A stretch of 64,000 nt of DNA from Parashewanella curva (GCF_003675895.1 NZ_ML014758.1:1-64000); one strand, 5' to 3'; counted from the first letter of the stretch, positions 21,571 to 31,068 are shown. The notes: a model not told the origin generated them from the sequence alone. A program made the numbers and translations.

Positions 21571-21748
21571 AAAGCGTAGCAGCAATCCTAGAGACCCTAG
21601 CTGATGGTGGGGGATGGTGTGGCTTAGGATACCAATCTGCCTAAGACGTAGAAACACACTAATAACCGCAGCAATCAGAGCCCTTTCCTCCTTGTGGGTG
21701 ATCTGATCGTTGGCCGCGCTAAGGCCATTAATTTTATAGAGGGAACGA

Positions 21749-22243
21749 ATGAAGCTATCACAAAAATTAGCGGCGATCGGTTTCTCTGCCATTGTTGCGG
21801 TCAGTGGTGGTTTTATTGCCGATCACGAAGGTTATGTTCCAGGTGTTTATGTGGACCCGATTGGAATACTCACCAGTTGCTATGGTCATACGGGTGACGA
21901 ACTGCAGCATGGGCAATTCTTTTCAGAGCAAGAATGTTTATCTCAACTTGCCAATGATCTCGAAAGCTTCAATCAAGAATTATTAAATCTTACCAAAGGC
22001 GTTGAATTGTCCAAAGGTGAGCATGCGGCTTACTTGAGTTTTATTTACAACGTTGGCAGCGGTAATTTCAGAGACTCAACACTTCGAAAAAAATTACATA
22101 ACGATGATCGTGTTGGTGCTTGTAACGAATTGCCCCGTTGGGTGTATGCCAGTGGTATCAAATTAAATGGCCTGATCATCAGGCGAGAAAACGAACGAAA
22201 ACTGTGTATGAGGGATTTAAACCATGTTTCAGCGACTCTTTAG
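21749..22243 (+). CDS. SAR endolysin (R21-like lysozyme, GH24)
   Basis: 164 residues, preceded by an AGAGGGAACGA ribosome site. A weakly hydrophobic N-terminal helix (LAAIGFSAIVAVSGGFIA) serves as signal-arrest-release anchor. The catalytic triad Glu27 (HEG), Asp36 and Thr42 has the E-8-D-5-T spacing of phage R21 lysozyme, and a Cys follows at residue 44. YNVGSGNF and RRENERKLC are family blocks. The enzyme is held inactive in the membrane and cleaves peptidoglycan after release. Confidence 0.9.
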   Translation: MKLSQKLAAIGFSAIVAVSGGFIADHEGYVPGVYVDPIGILTSCYGHTGDELQHGQFFSEQECLSQLANDLESFNQELLNLTKGVELSKGEHAAYLSFIYNVGSGNFRDSTLRKKLHNDDRVGACNELPRWVYASGIKLNGLIIRRENERKLCMRDLNHVSATL

Positions 22244-22733
22244 CGCAACGGGTACCTTTCACGTATATGTGATTGCCGCCTTAATTATTGTTTTAGTTGG
22301 TTTAGGTTTGTCCTTAACCGTCACCAAATCCGCATTAGAAGCCAAAACCGCAGAAGTGCAAACCTTGACGGTCGAAAAGCATGTGCTTCAAAGTGATTTA
22401 GATAAGTTAACCCATGATTACGAATTGATAGAACATGAAAAGCAACAGCTGATTGCGGAAGGAAAGCGCATATCTAAATTGAATCTGCAAAACCAAGCTG
22501 AAAAACACCGAATACAAAGCACGCTCAATCAGCAAAATAGACTGATTGCAAAACTGAGGACTTCCCAAAATGAAACCGTTCGCGCTTGGTCTGTTGCTGA
22601 TGTGCCTGATGATGCTTTGCGCTTGCTCAAGCAAGCCGCCAATTGTGCGAACGGTAATCAAAAAAGAAATTCAAACTGTATTGGCTCCCGAAGAGATGAT
22701 CAGCCAGTGCCGAATTCCCCCCGTTCCAGTTAG
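22224..22733 (+). CDS. Rz-like inner-membrane spanin
   Basis: 169 residues with one N-terminal transmembrane helix (VYVIAALIIVLVGLGLSL) and a long periplasmic coiled coil (about residues 40-115), the layout of an i-spanin. The reading frame overlaps the lysozyme end by 20 bases and hosts most of the Rz1-like gene in the +1 frame. It joins the outer membrane lipoprotein to fuse the two membranes at lysis. Confidence 0.75.
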   Translation: MFQRLFSATGTFHVYVIAALIIVLVGLGLSLTVTKSALEAKTAEVQTLTVEKHVLQSDLDKLTHDYELIEHEKQQLIAEGKRISKLNLQNQAEKHRIQSTLNQQNRLIAKLRTSQNETVRAWSVADVPDDALRLLKQAANCANGNQKRNSNCIGSRRDDQPVPNSPRSS

Positions 22734-22857
22734 CTTACCATTCAGCAATGCTGATTTACTCAGTTATGGCATAGAGTTGGTCAGTGAACTTGAAAAATGT
22801 AATGCCGATTGGCAAAGACTCAAAAACTGGCGGGAGAGCAAAACGAATGCTCAATGA
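22570..22857 (+). CDS. Rz1-like outer-membrane lipoprotein spanin, nested in Rz
   Basis: 95 residues. The N-terminal signal has a lipobox LCAC with Cys at residue 19, followed by a short Pro-containing periplasmic stretch. It starts inside the Rz-like gene in another frame and runs past its end, an overlapping arrangement seen in many phages. The +2 residue after Cys is Ser, which favours outer-membrane sorting. Confidence 0.8.
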   Translation: MKPFALGLLLMCLMMLCACSSKPPIVRTVIKKEIQTVLAPEEMISQCRIPPVPVSLPFSNADLLSYGIELVSELEKCNADWQRLKNWRESKTNAQ

Positions 22858-23092
22858 TCCAAGTGTGCAAAAAGGCATAACAACAACAGCATACAGCGCA
22901 AGCGGTATCACCGCAGCAGGTGGTTTTTTGTCAGTGAATGAAGCGGCGTTAGCCATCGGTATCTTGTCAGCTATCGGTACCTTTATCATTAATTGGGTAT
23001 ACAAAGCCAAACAAAACAAACGAGAAATCGAGCTCCACGAACTTGAGAAACAACTCAAACAAGCCGAATTGGAGCAATTCGAACAGAGTTAA
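22847..23092 (+). CDS. Probable holin
   Basis: 81 residues from ATG 22847 (MLNDPSVQKGITTTAYSASG), which follows a GGGAGAG site. The two hydrophobic segments (TAYSASGITAAGGFLSV and ALAIGILSAIGTFIINWVY) and the highly charged C-terminus (KQNKREIELHELEKQLKQ) match small class II-type holins. It overlaps the Rz1 stop. Because the endolysin is of SAR type, this could be a pinholin that depolarises the membrane. Confidence 0.65.
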   Translation: MLNDPSVQKGITTTAYSASGITAAGGFLSVNEAALAIGILSAIGTFIINWVYKAKQNKREIELHELEKQLKQAELEQFEQS

Positions 23093-23095
23093 CAC

Positions 23096-23632
23096 ATGCC
23101 GCGAGTTAAGACAGAACAGAGCGAACCTCTACTGCTTAACAAAACGGATCTGTGTAAAAGTTTAGCCATCAGTACCACGGCTTTTGATAAATGGGGCGTT
23201 AAGCCATACAAAAAACAAGGCCGTCAATCTTTATACAGTGTGGCTGATGTGGTGGCGAATCGTGTTGGCAATGAACGCGACAAGCACAAACCGATGGAAG
23301 GTGAAGATCCTGACAAAGAATTAACCATAGATTACCAACGGTTTCGCCTAACCAAAGCGCAAGCCGATGGGCAAGAGCTAAAAAACGAAAAAGAACGAAA
23401 AGAGGTGGTTGATGTCAGTTTCAACACCTTTGTGCTGTCTAAAATGGCGGCTCAAGTTGCGCCACAACTTGACCAAATACCGCTAAGACTTAAGCGGAAA
23501 TATCCACAGCTAGAAGAATACATGCTTGATTTCATCAAAAGTGAAGTCATTAAAAGTATGAATGTGGTGTCGGAACTGGCTGAAAGCGTTGAGAGCTTAT
23601 TAGATGAATATCTCGCCAGCGCAGATCAGTAA
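23096..23632 (+). CDS. Terminase small subunit (Nu1/DUF1441-like)
   Basis: 178 residues. An N-terminal winged-helix DNA-binding start (LLNKTDLCKSLAISTTAFDK) is followed by YKKQGRQSLYSVADVVANR and a helical region (YQRFRLTKAQADGQELKNEK) characteristic of lambda Nu1-like small terminases. It recognises the packaging site and recruits the large subunit, whose gene overlaps it by 29 bases. Confidence 0.75.
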   Translation: MPRVKTEQSEPLLLNKTDLCKSLAISTTAFDKWGVKPYKKQGRQSLYSVADVVANRVGNERDKHKPMEGEDPDKELTIDYQRFRLTKAQADGQELKNEKERKEVVDVSFNTFVLSKMAAQVAPQLDQIPLRLKRKYPQLEEYMLDFIKSEVIKSMNVVSELAESVESLLDEYLASADQ

Positions 23633-25610
23633 TTTAAAAGCCGCCATTCAAGCAGGGCTGCGTGGTTTTTATCGACCACCCGTATTGACCTGTGCAGAGT
23701 ATGCCGACTCGCATTTCTATATGTCCTCAGAATCATCGTATTCAGAGGGACGGTGGGAAAGTTTGTTTTTTCAGGTCGGCATCCTTAATGCCATGGGTAA
23801 CGACCAAATAAGGATTTTTAACTGTAAAAAATCCGCGCGTGTGGGTTACACCAAAATGCTCATGGCAAACGGCGGTTATAAAGTCGAGCATAAAAAGCGC
23901 AATGTGTTGATCTATCAACCCAAAGATGGCGCAGCCAAAAGCTTTATGAAAAAGCATGTCGAAACCGCCATACGTGACATGCCTATTTGGCGCAAGCTTG
24001 CTCCTTGGATGGGCAAAAAGCACAAAGATAACACCTTAGAAGATAAAGTCTTCACCAACGGTAAAACCTTAATGGTGCGTGGTGGTACAGCGGCCGCAAA
24101 CTACCGTGAAATATCCACCGATGATGTTATCTATGACGAATTAGCCGCGTTTGATGAATCCATCGAGCGCGAGGGTAACGCCACCTCATTGGGTGATACC
24201 CGTATCGAGCTTTCGGTGTTTCCGAAATCAATACGAGGTTCAACCCCAAAGAACCTAGGCAGCTGCCAAATAGAAAAAGCTTGTAATGACAGTTCTCATT
24301 ACTTTGAACTGCACTTACCTTGCCCACATTGCGGAGAACTGCAAACCCTAAAGTGGGGCGGTAAAGATGAGCCCTTTGGCATTAAGTGGATCAACAATGA
24401 CCCCAAAACCGCTGAATATGCCTGTGAGCATAACGGCTGCTTAATTCAAAACAATGAATTAGATGACATGGGTTGGCATCCCGATGCCAAATGGATCTGC
24501 GCTCACACAGGTATGTATACCTCAGTGGGTGATAAGAAAACCTCTTTTATTGAGTTCTTTGATAAAGATGGTCAACCATGTCCAACGCCTGAAAGCGTCA
24601 GTATTCATATTTGGTCAGGGTATAACCCGCTTAACTCATGGCATAAGTTAGCCGGTGAGTTTTACAAAGCCAAAGATGATCGCGAAAAGCTGCAAACCTT
24701 TGTTAACACCAAATTGGGACAACCTTGGGACGATGACACAGGTGAAAAGCTTGATTGGGAAGAGCTTGGCAGACGCAAAGAAATGTATCAGGCCGACATT
24801 CCTGAATGGGTGGTCTATCTCACCGCTGGCGTAGATACCCAAGATGACCGCTACGAAGGACGGATATGGGGCTGGGGCGCAGGTAAAGAATGTGCGCTGA
24901 TTGATAGGTTTATTCTCAATGGTGATCCAGCCAATGAGATTTTACTGTCAAAGGTCGCAGAACGGCTAAGTAAAAGTTACACCAGAGTAGACGGCATCAT
25001 CATGAATGTCGGCTTAACCTGTTGGGATTCCGGTGGTCACTACACTGACACGGTTTACAGCATGTCTCGTAAATTGGGTGTGATGAAAGTGATACCGATT
25101 CGTGGTGCACCTGTTTACGGCAAACCTATCGCCAATTTCCCGAAAAAGAAAAACAGGGCCAGAGTTTATTTAACTGAAGTCGGTACCGATAACGCCAAAG
25201 AGTTGATCATGTCGATGTTTCGCATCGAGCCTGATGTCAATGTGCGTAAATCGGGAGCAGTGCATTTGCCACTTAATAGTGACATTTGTGATGACGAAGA
25301 ACTGCAACAGCTGACATCAGAGCGGAAAATACCCGTTACCCGTAATGGTCGCACTGTATACCGCTGGGATAACCAAAAACGCAGAAACGAAGCCTTAGAT
25401 TGTTTTGTCTATGCCGTTGCTGCGCTTCACATTGCACAGCAACGTTTTGGTGTTGATCTTGAGCAGCTAACCAAGCAGCTACCAACAACCCAATTGCAAG
25501 TAAGCGAACCCGAAAACAACAACGAGCCAACCCCCAAGCAGGCTCAAACAGTACAACCCAAACCATCAAACCAATGGCTCAACAACGTCAGTAACGAAGG
25601 CTGGTTATAA
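23604..25610 (+). CDS. Terminase large subunit, lambda GpA family
   Basis: 668 residues. N-terminal ATPase: FNCKKSARVGYTKMLMANGG (adenine and P-loop-like part) and DDVIYDELAAFDESIE (Walker B region). A Cys-rich zinc-like insert follows (PCPHCGELQTLKWGG). The C-terminal nuclease carries YLTAGVDTQDDRYEGRIWGW with the acidic cluster, and NEALDCFVYAVAA. This is the GpA type that cuts at cos sites, so the phage probably has cohesive ends. Confidence 0.9.
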   Translation: MNISPAQISNLKAAIQAGLRGFYRPPVLTCAEYADSHFYMSSESSYSEGRWESLFFQVGILNAMGNDQIRIFNCKKSARVGYTKMLMANGGYKVEHKKRNVLIYQPKDGAAKSFMKKHVETAIRDMPIWRKLAPWMGKKHKDNTLEDKVFTNGKTLMVRGGTAAANYREISTDDVIYDELAAFDESIEREGNATSLGDTRIELSVFPKSIRGSTPKNLGSCQIEKACNDSSHYFELHLPCPHCGELQTLKWGGKDEPFGIKWINNDPKTAEYACEHNGCLIQNNELDDMGWHPDAKWICAHTGMYTSVGDKKTSFIEFFDKDGQPCPTPESVSIHIWSGYNPLNSWHKLAGEFYKAKDDREKLQTFVNTKLGQPWDDDTGEKLDWEELGRRKEMYQADIPEWVVYLTAGVDTQDDRYEGRIWGWGAGKECALIDRFILNGDPANEILLSKVAERLSKSYTRVDGIIMNVGLTCWDSGGHYTDTVYSMSRKLGVMKVIPIRGAPVYGKPIANFPKKKNRARVYLTEVGTDNAKELIMSMFRIEPDVNVRKSGAVHLPLNSDICDDEELQQLTSERKIPVTRNGRTVYRWDNQKRRNEALDCFVYAVAALHIAQQRFGVDLEQLTKQLPTTQLQVSEPENNNEPTPKQAQTVQPKPSNQWLNNVSNEGWL

Positions 25611-25817
25611 ATGCTCACAACTGAACAAAAGAAAAAAATGCTTGAGGTTTACCTGCAAGCTGAAATTGACGTGTTGGCAGGTAAAACCACCGAGGTTAAC
25701 GGTAAGAAAATGACCAGTGAGGATTTACCCGAAATTCGTAAAGGCCGAATCGAGTGGGAACGAAAACTAGCCGCCACTCAATCAAAAAATTCAGGTTTTA
25801 GCTTAGCCACATTTTAA
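25611..25817 (+). CDS. GpW-like head-tail joining protein
   Basis: 68 residues. MLTTEQKKKMLEVYLQAEID and the two-helix fold with a beta hairpin (TTEVNGKKMTSEDLPEIRKG) match lambda gpW, which plugs the portal before tail attachment. It starts immediately after the terminase stop. Confidence 0.75.
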   Translation: MLTTEQKKKMLEVYLQAEIDVLAGKTTEVNGKKMTSEDLPEIRKGRIEWERKLAATQSKNSGFSLATF

Positions 25818-25828
25818 CTAGGTGATCC

Positions 25829-27307
25829 ATGAGCTTACTTAATAACGCAATTGCTTTTATTTCACCTTCATGGGCATTAAAGCGAGAAGTCGCACGTAAC
25901 GGCTACGAAACTATAAAAGGTTATGAAGCCGCAAAGAAAAGCCGAACCCATAAAGCCAATCGTGAAAGCCGTGGCGCAAATCAAGCGGTATTTGCCGCAG
26001 GTAAGAGCCTACGTGAACAAGCCCGTTGGTTAGATGAAAATCACGATATCAGCATTGGCATACTTGATCACCTTGAAGCTCGAATCGTAGGTGCCAATGG
26101 CATTGTCATTGAGCCACAGCCCAAAGACCATAATGGCGAAATACTGAGTAACTTAGCTAACGACATTCAACGCCGTTTTGCTAATTGGTCACTAAACCCA
26201 GAGGTAACAGGCCGTTACACTCGCCCTGAATTAGAGCGCCTAGTGTTACGCACCGCATTACGTGATGGTGAGGGCTTTGGTCAGCATGTCATGGGGCGCA
26301 TTGCTAAATTCAAACACCCGAACCCACAAGGTACGCCATACAGTATTGAAGCGTTAGAGCCTGACTTTATCCCTTTTGAACTCAACGAGCCCTCAAAAGG
26401 TATTCGTCAAGGATTAGAAACGAACGCTTGGCGACAAGTGACGCATTACCATGTGTTACTGGATCATCCTGCCGATGTGGTGGGGTTTCGTCATAAAACC
26501 AAGAAAATCCGCGCTGAAAACATGCTCCATCTTGGTGTGTTTAAACGCTTGCACCAATTACGGGGCATTAGCTTATTTCACGGCATCATCACTCGCCTTG
26601 CAGATATTAAAGAATATGAAGAGTCAGAACGAGTGGCCGCTCGTATCAGTGCCGCCTTAGCCTTTGTTATTCGTAGAGGTGGAGCTGATGATTGGCAAGC
26701 AAAAGAAGGTTCAGACGATACCAGCATTAATTTTCAGCCGGGCATGACTACCACATTACAACCGGGTGAAGACATTGACACGGTAGAAAGCAAACGACCA
26801 AACACCCACTTAACCGAATTTCGCCAAGGGCAATTAAAAGCCGTTTCCGCAGGTAGCCGCACAGGTTACTCACCCATTGCGCGTGATTACAACGGCAGCT
26901 ATTCAAGCCAACGCCAAGAGTTGGTTGAGCAAGATGAATCAAACCAAATTATGCAGCAATGGTTTACCGCTGGTTGGGTGCGTCCTGTATTCCGTAAATG
27001 GTTGCAAATGGAACAACTCAACAAAATTAACCCGTTAATTTTACCGCCAGAACTCGACATCGATACCTTATTCGATGCCGTTTACTTTGGTCCAACTATG
27101 CCATGGATTGACCCTGATAAAGAATCCAAATCATGGGAACGCCAAATTAAAGGCAATGCAGCATCGGAAACAGAGTGGATAAGAGCGCGTGGCAAAAACC
27201 CGAATGAAGTGAAAAAGCAGCGTAAGCGCGAAGTAGATTACAACCGCGAAAACGGGCTGGTCACACAAAACGACCCCGAATTACAAAATGGAGACTCGAA
27301 TGAGTAA
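25829..27307 (+). CDS. Portal protein, lambda family
   Basis: 492 residues. Typical blocks of the lambda B family: RWLDENHDISIGILDHLEAR, DGEGFGQHVMG, IEALEPDFIPFELNEPSKGI and GSRTGYSPIARDYNGSYSSQ. Portals form a 12-mer ring through which DNA is packed. The 3' end overlaps the protease-capsid gene by 8 bases. Confidence 0.85.
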   Translation: MSLLNNAIAFISPSWALKREVARNGYETIKGYEAAKKSRTHKANRESRGANQAVFAAGKSLREQARWLDENHDISIGILDHLEARIVGANGIVIEPQPKDHNGEILSNLANDIQRRFANWSLNPEVTGRYTRPELERLVLRTALRDGEGFGQHVMGRIAKFKHPNPQGTPYSIEALEPDFIPFELNEPSKGIRQGLETNAWRQVTHYHVLLDHPADVVGFRHKTKKIRAENMLHLGVFKRLHQLRGISLFHGIITRLADIKEYEESERVAARISAALAFVIRRGGADDWQAKEGSDDTSINFQPGMTTTLQPGEDIDTVESKRPNTHLTEFRQGQLKAVSAGSRTGYSPIARDYNGSYSSQRQELVEQDESNQIMQQWFTAGWVRPVFRKWLQMEQLNKINPLILPPELDIDTLFDAVYFGPTMPWIDPDKESKSWERQIKGNAASETEWIRARGKNPNEVKKQRKREVDYNRENGLVTQNDPELQNGDSNE

Positions 27308-29369
27308 GAAAAGCTTATTAGCGGTGGCGTGTGCCAGTGGCATGTTGTTTTCACCTCAAGCCAGCATTAACAACGAATCAGCCCCTAAAAAAAGCTGGTA
27401 CCAGCTTAAAAACCAAGGTGGCAACGTTGAGCTAATGATTTATGACGAAATCGGCGGTTGGGGCATCAGTGCCCAACAGTTTGCTCGTGAACTCAGCAAT
27501 CTTGGCAAAGTTACCCAAATCACCGCCCGTATTCATTCCCCAGGTGGTGATGTGTTTGAAGGTATGGCGATTTACAACCTGTTAAAAGGTCACCCAGCGC
27601 ATAAGGTTTGTCACATTGACGGCCTAGCCGCATCAATGGCATCGGTGATTGCCATGGCCTTTGATGAAGTCATCATGCCAGCCAACGCCATGATGATGGT
27701 GCATAAACCATGGGGCGGCACCATTGGTGATGCTGATGAAATGCGTAAATACGCTGACTTGCTAGATAAGGTGGAAAGCACACTGATCAGTGCTTACCAA
27801 ACCAAAACGGGCATGGACGAAACCGAATTACAAAGCCTATTAGCCGAGGAAACATGGCTAACAGGTAGCGAAGCCGTTGAAAAAGGCTTTGCCGATACTC
27901 TTTCCGAACCGCTGCAAATGGCTGCGGCACTTAACTCAAAACGACTGAAGGACTTTGAAAATATGCCTGAAGCACTGAAAAATCTGTTTGCACCGCAAGG
28001 TAATGCGCCTGTAAACAATCCGCCTGCAGCTAACCCTCAAGGTAACGTTGCAGATCCACAACCAGCACCTGCAGCTCCTGCAGCAACGGTTCAACCAACG
28101 CATGAGCAAATTGCAGCGGCAAACAAACAGCGCATTGATGGCATCAACGCTGCGTTTAAAGGGTTCGACAACTTAACCGAACTTAAAAACGAATGTATTG
28201 CGAATGCTGATATTGATGCAGCCGCAGCGAAAGATAAGATCTTAGCTAAGTTAGGTGAAGGTGCAGCCCCTGCAGCATCACAACCACAAAGCACCATCAT
28301 TCATGCTGGTAACGGCAACTTAGTCGGTGATTCTATCCGCGCTCATTTATTAACGCGTGCTGGTCACCAGAAAGCTGAAAAAGACAACCAGTTTAGTAGC
28401 TTTAACCTAATGGAAATGGCTAGAGCTTCATTAACTGAGCGTGGTATTTCTAGCCATGGCATGAATAAGATGGAAATGGTCGGTAAGGCATTTACTCATT
28501 CATCTTCTGATTTCGGTCAAATCTTGTTAGATGTGGCAAACAAATCGGTATTGATGGGATGGGAAAAGGCAAATGAAACCTTTGAGTTGTGGACTAAAAA
28601 AGGTGAGCTAAGTGACTTTAAACCAACGCGTCGAGTTGGTTTAGGTGAATTCTCATCTTTACCAGAAGTTCCTGAAGGTGCAGAGTACACTTACGGAACA
28701 ATTGGAGATCATGGCGCAAACATTACCCTAGCGTCATACGGTAAGTTGTTCTCTATTACTCGTCAGGCCATCATTAATGATGACCTCAATATGCTGAAAG
28801 ATATCCCTATGAAAATGGGTGCCGCAGCGAAAGCAACCATTGCAGATCTTGTTTATGAGCTTTTAACTGGTAATGCAAAATGGGTAGATGGTAAACCATT
28901 GTTCCATGCAGACCATAATAACCTGACATCAGGTGAACATAGTGTTGAAAACTATGGTATCGCGGCTGAGTTAATGGAAACTCAAACAGGGCATGGTGAA
29001 GATGGTCGAGATCTTAATATCATGCCTGAGTTCCTAATCTGTCACCCAAGTAAAAAGCGCTTAGCAACGCAAATCATTAAGTCATCTTCTGTCAAAGGGG
29101 CGGATGCGAACAGCGGAATTTACAACCCTGTTCAAGACTTCGCCACGGTGATTTCTGAAGCAAGACTTAAAGCAGCTAAAGATGCCTACTACTTGTCAGC
29201 AGCTCAAGGAACTGACACTATCGAAGTGGCATACCTTGATGGTATCGATACGCCATACATTGAGCAGCAAGAAGGGTTCAATGTTGATGGTGTATCAACC
29301 AAGGTCCGTATGGACGCAGGTGTTGCAGCACTAGATTTCCGTGGTTTAGTGAAGTCTACTGGTAAATAA
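27300..29369 (+). CDS. ClpP-like prohead protease fused to a Mu gpT-like major capsid protein
   Basis: 689 residues from ATG 27300 (GGAG lies 7-10 bases upstream; an ATG four codons earlier has no site). Residues about 30-220 are a ClpP-like protease: RIHSPGGDVFEGMAIYNLL, catalytic Ser112 in GLAASMAS and His135 in MMMVHKPWG. An Ala/Pro/Gln-rich linker (about 235-280) follows. Residues about 365-689 resemble the Mu gpT major head subunit: RRVGLGEFSSLPEVPEGAE, ITRQAIINDD and DGKPLFHADHNNL. The protease presumably frees the capsid subunit and removes the scaffold. Such fusions are known in other phages. Confidence 0.85.
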   Translation: MSKKSLLAVACASGMLFSPQASINNESAPKKSWYQLKNQGGNVELMIYDEIGGWGISAQQFARELSNLGKVTQITARIHSPGGDVFEGMAIYNLLKGHPAHKVCHIDGLAASMASVIAMAFDEVIMPANAMMMVHKPWGGTIGDADEMRKYADLLDKVESTLISAYQTKTGMDETELQSLLAEETWLTGSEAVEKGFADTLSEPLQMAAALNSKRLKDFENMPEALKNLFAPQGNAPVNNPPAANPQGNVADPQPAPAAPAATVQPTHEQIAAANKQRIDGINAAFKGFDNLTELKNECIANADIDAAAAKDKILAKLGEGAAPAASQPQSTIIHAGNGNLVGDSIRAHLLTRAGHQKAEKDNQFSSFNLMEMARASLTERGISSHGMNKMEMVGKAFTHSSSDFGQILLDVANKSVLMGWEKANETFELWTKKGELSDFKPTRRVGLGEFSSLPEVPEGAEYTYGTIGDHGANITLASYGKLFSITRQAIINDDLNMLKDIPMKMGAAAKATIADLVYELLTGNAKWVDGKPLFHADHNNLTSGEHSVENYGIAAELMETQTGHGEDGRDLNIMPEFLICHPSKKRLATQIIKSSSVKGADANSGIYNPVQDFATVISEARLKAAKDAYYLSAAQGTDTIEVAYLDGIDTPYIEQQEGFNVDGVSTKVRMDAGVAALDFRGLVKSTGK

Positions 29370-29386
29370 TCCAGCCAAATACAATC

Positions 29387-29413
29387 AAAGGCACTCAATC
29401 GGGTGCCTTTTTT
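29387..29413 (+). terminator. Terminator or attenuator after the capsid gene
   Basis: GGCAC and GTGCC arms, extended by AAA/TTT, enclose an 8-base loop and are followed by six T residues. It lies in mid-operon, so it may set lower levels for the genes after the capsid. Confidence 0.6.
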
Positions 29414-29452
29414 GTTATCTGAATTCAAATCCTTAAACATAGGAATAGAAGC

Positions 29453-29773
29453 ATGAAAAATTATGTTCAGGCTGGTGACACCATCAGCTTTAGCCGCAGT
29501 GCGGCAACAAAAAGCGGTGATGCGATTGCCCTTGGTAGTGTCATTGCTGTGTCAGTGGGTGACTTTTCCGCTAATGTACCTGGTGTTGGCCACACTGATG
29601 GCGTGTATAAACTGCCTAAAGTGGCGGCTGATGATATTACCCAAGGTGCAAAAGTGTACCTTAAGTCAGACGGTAACATTACAACAACTGACAGCGGTAA
29701 CACGTTAGCCGGTTATGCTTGGGAAGCGGCTGGCAATGGTGTTGAAGAGGTTGAAGTTAAGATCAATGCTTAA
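29453..29773 (+). CDS. Capsid cement protein, DUF2190
   Basis: 106 residues, beta-rich. The start MKNYVQAGDTISFSRSAATK and the block GDAIALGSVIAVSVGDFSAN, with GVYKLPKVAADDITQGAKVY, are typical of DUF2190 decoration proteins that follow the capsid gene and stabilise the shell. Confidence 0.8.
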   Translation: MKNYVQAGDTISFSRSAATKSGDAIALGSVIAVSVGDFSANVPGVGHTDGVYKLPKVAADDITQGAKVYLKSDGNITTTDSGNTLAGYAWEAAGNGVEEVEVKINA

Positions 29774-30080
29774 CTTAAACTTTGACCTTTCAGCAAGGCG
29801 AAACCACAAGATTGAGCAAGCTATTAAAAAGCATGGTCGGCCTTGTGTGTTTTACCCTGTTGAGGGAAAAGAGTTTGACCGCACCGTTAACATTGCGCCC
29901 TCGACGCGTGATCGCAGCGTTGAATATGTCACTTCGCCTTATACGGTGGCAGAGTTCATCAAAAGTGAGGGTAGCATTCAATCAGACGATAGATTTTTGA
30001 TTGATGGAACGATGTATAAGCTCACTGAGGTGTTTAGCGCCGATGCTCACAGCGTCAGCTTTATGTATGTTGAGGTGTAG
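29766..30080 (+). CDS. Probable head-tail connector protein
   Basis: 104 residues from ATG 29766, overlapping the stop of the cement gene by 8 bases. The pattern (RRNHKIEQAIKKHGRPCVFY, then DRFLIDGTMYKLTEVFSADA) is that of small beta proteins located between capsid and tail genes. The assignment rests mostly on synteny. Confidence 0.6.
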   Translation: MLNLNFDLSARRNHKIEQAIKKHGRPCVFYPVEGKEFDRTVNIAPSTRDRSVEYVTSPYTVAEFIKSEGSIQSDDRFLIDGTMYKLTEVFSADAHSVSFMYVEV

Positions 30081-30082
30081 CT

Positions 30083-30631
30083 GTGGGCTATTTAGAGAAA
30101 AAGGGACTCGCTCAAGTTCAACAAGAACTGCAGCGCATGCGCAAAGCTCAAGCCCCTGCGATTACTCAAGCGGTAAAGTCAGCCGCAGAGTACGGTGAAA
30201 AGTTAGCAATTGATGCCATTTTTAATCAATATGGTTTTAAGTCCCGTTCTTATGTTGAGCAAAACTTTGGCTTAAGTTTTAACCCTAAAAGCTTCGAAGG
30301 TCGTATCTTTGCCCGTTATCGTCCCAGTACCTTAACTCGCTTTAATCATTCTAAAGCTCAACAAATCTCAAGGAAACGCAACAGCGGCTACAAGATAGCC
30401 GTCACTCGAAATAAACCTGTGTTGTTTCGTGGTGCCTTTACTGTGCTTGGTCGTAACGGTAACCAGCTGATTTTCTCCCGTAAAAAAGGGGATAACTCTT
30501 GGAGAAGCCTAAGAGGTCAAAAGTCATTATATGGTCCATCGGTTTCCGCGAGCTTTGGTTACTTGCGTGAAGAAATCGAACCCAAAATCATTCGTCACTT
30601 GCGTGATAAGTACCGAAAAGGATTAGGTTAA
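30083..30631 (+). CDS. Minor tail Z-like protein
   Basis: 182 residues from a GTG start 2 bases after the previous stop. KSAAEYGEKLAIDAIFNQYG and the basic central part with a beta pattern (GRIFARYRPSTLTRF, RGAFTVLGRNGNQLIFSRKK) resemble the lambda gpZ family of tail completion proteins. Position between connector and tail terminator supports this. Confidence 0.65.
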   Translation: MGYLEKKGLAQVQQELQRMRKAQAPAITQAVKSAAEYGEKLAIDAIFNQYGFKSRSYVEQNFGLSFNPKSFEGRIFARYRPSTLTRFNHSKAQQISRKRNSGYKIAVTRNKPVLFRGAFTVLGRNGNQLIFSRKKGDNSWRSLRGQKSLYGPSVSASFGYLREEIEPKIIRHLRDKYRKGLG

Positions 30632-30633
30632 TC

Positions 30634-31068
30634 ATGATCCAAAACATCATTGATCGCCTGAAAGGCATTAAAGACTTCAAGGTAAAAGAGGGCTTTTATC
30701 AGCAAGGAACAACTGCGCATCGGTTTATTTTCATTCAACCAGATACCAGTGATGAAAAAGCCAATAGCGGTAAAGAACTCAGCTTTGAAACCATCAGATT
30801 ACAAATAGTTGCTGGCATCGCTGTCAATAAGACCGATACCCCAACAGCGGAGTTAATCAATGTTGTTCGTGATATCAGAGAGCGTTTTTACAAAGACGAA
30901 ACCAGAAATTTAATCCCCAGCTGGTTACAGCTAGATGAACACAAAATCCTCAAATTCAAAGAAGTTGATGTGTGCAAATTCATCATGCCGGAAAGTCATG
31001 AAACTCATGGCTTAGCGGTGTTAACCCTTGAAATCCAAAATACTCATTCATTCGGAGAAAGAATATGA
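30634..31068 (+). CDS. Probable tail terminator (gpU-like)
   Basis: 144 residues, alternating alpha and beta (IQNIIDRLKGIKDFKVKEGF, TIRLQIVAGIAVNKTD, LTLEIQNTHSFGE). Size and location just before the major tail protein match lambda gpU, which caps the tail tube. No strong sequence motif was seen. Confidence 0.6.
   Translation: MIQNIIDRLKGIKDFKVKEGFYQQGTTAHRFIFIQPDTSDEKANSGKELSFETIRLQIVAGIAVNKTDTPTAELINVVRDIRERFYKDETRNLIPSWLQLDEHKILKFKEVDVCKFIMPESHETHGLAVLTLEIQNTHSFGERI

Noticed and set aside
21571..21748. Possible tRNA or structured RNA before the endolysin
   Set aside because: No cloverleaf or known RNA motif could be drawn; it remains unassigned leader sequence.
21559..21792. Minus-strand frame of 77 aa with a hydrophobic stretch before the endolysin gene
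   Set aside because: It lies antisense to the endolysin start and a late transcript, lacks a convincing ribosome site, and a holin candidate already exists at 22847.
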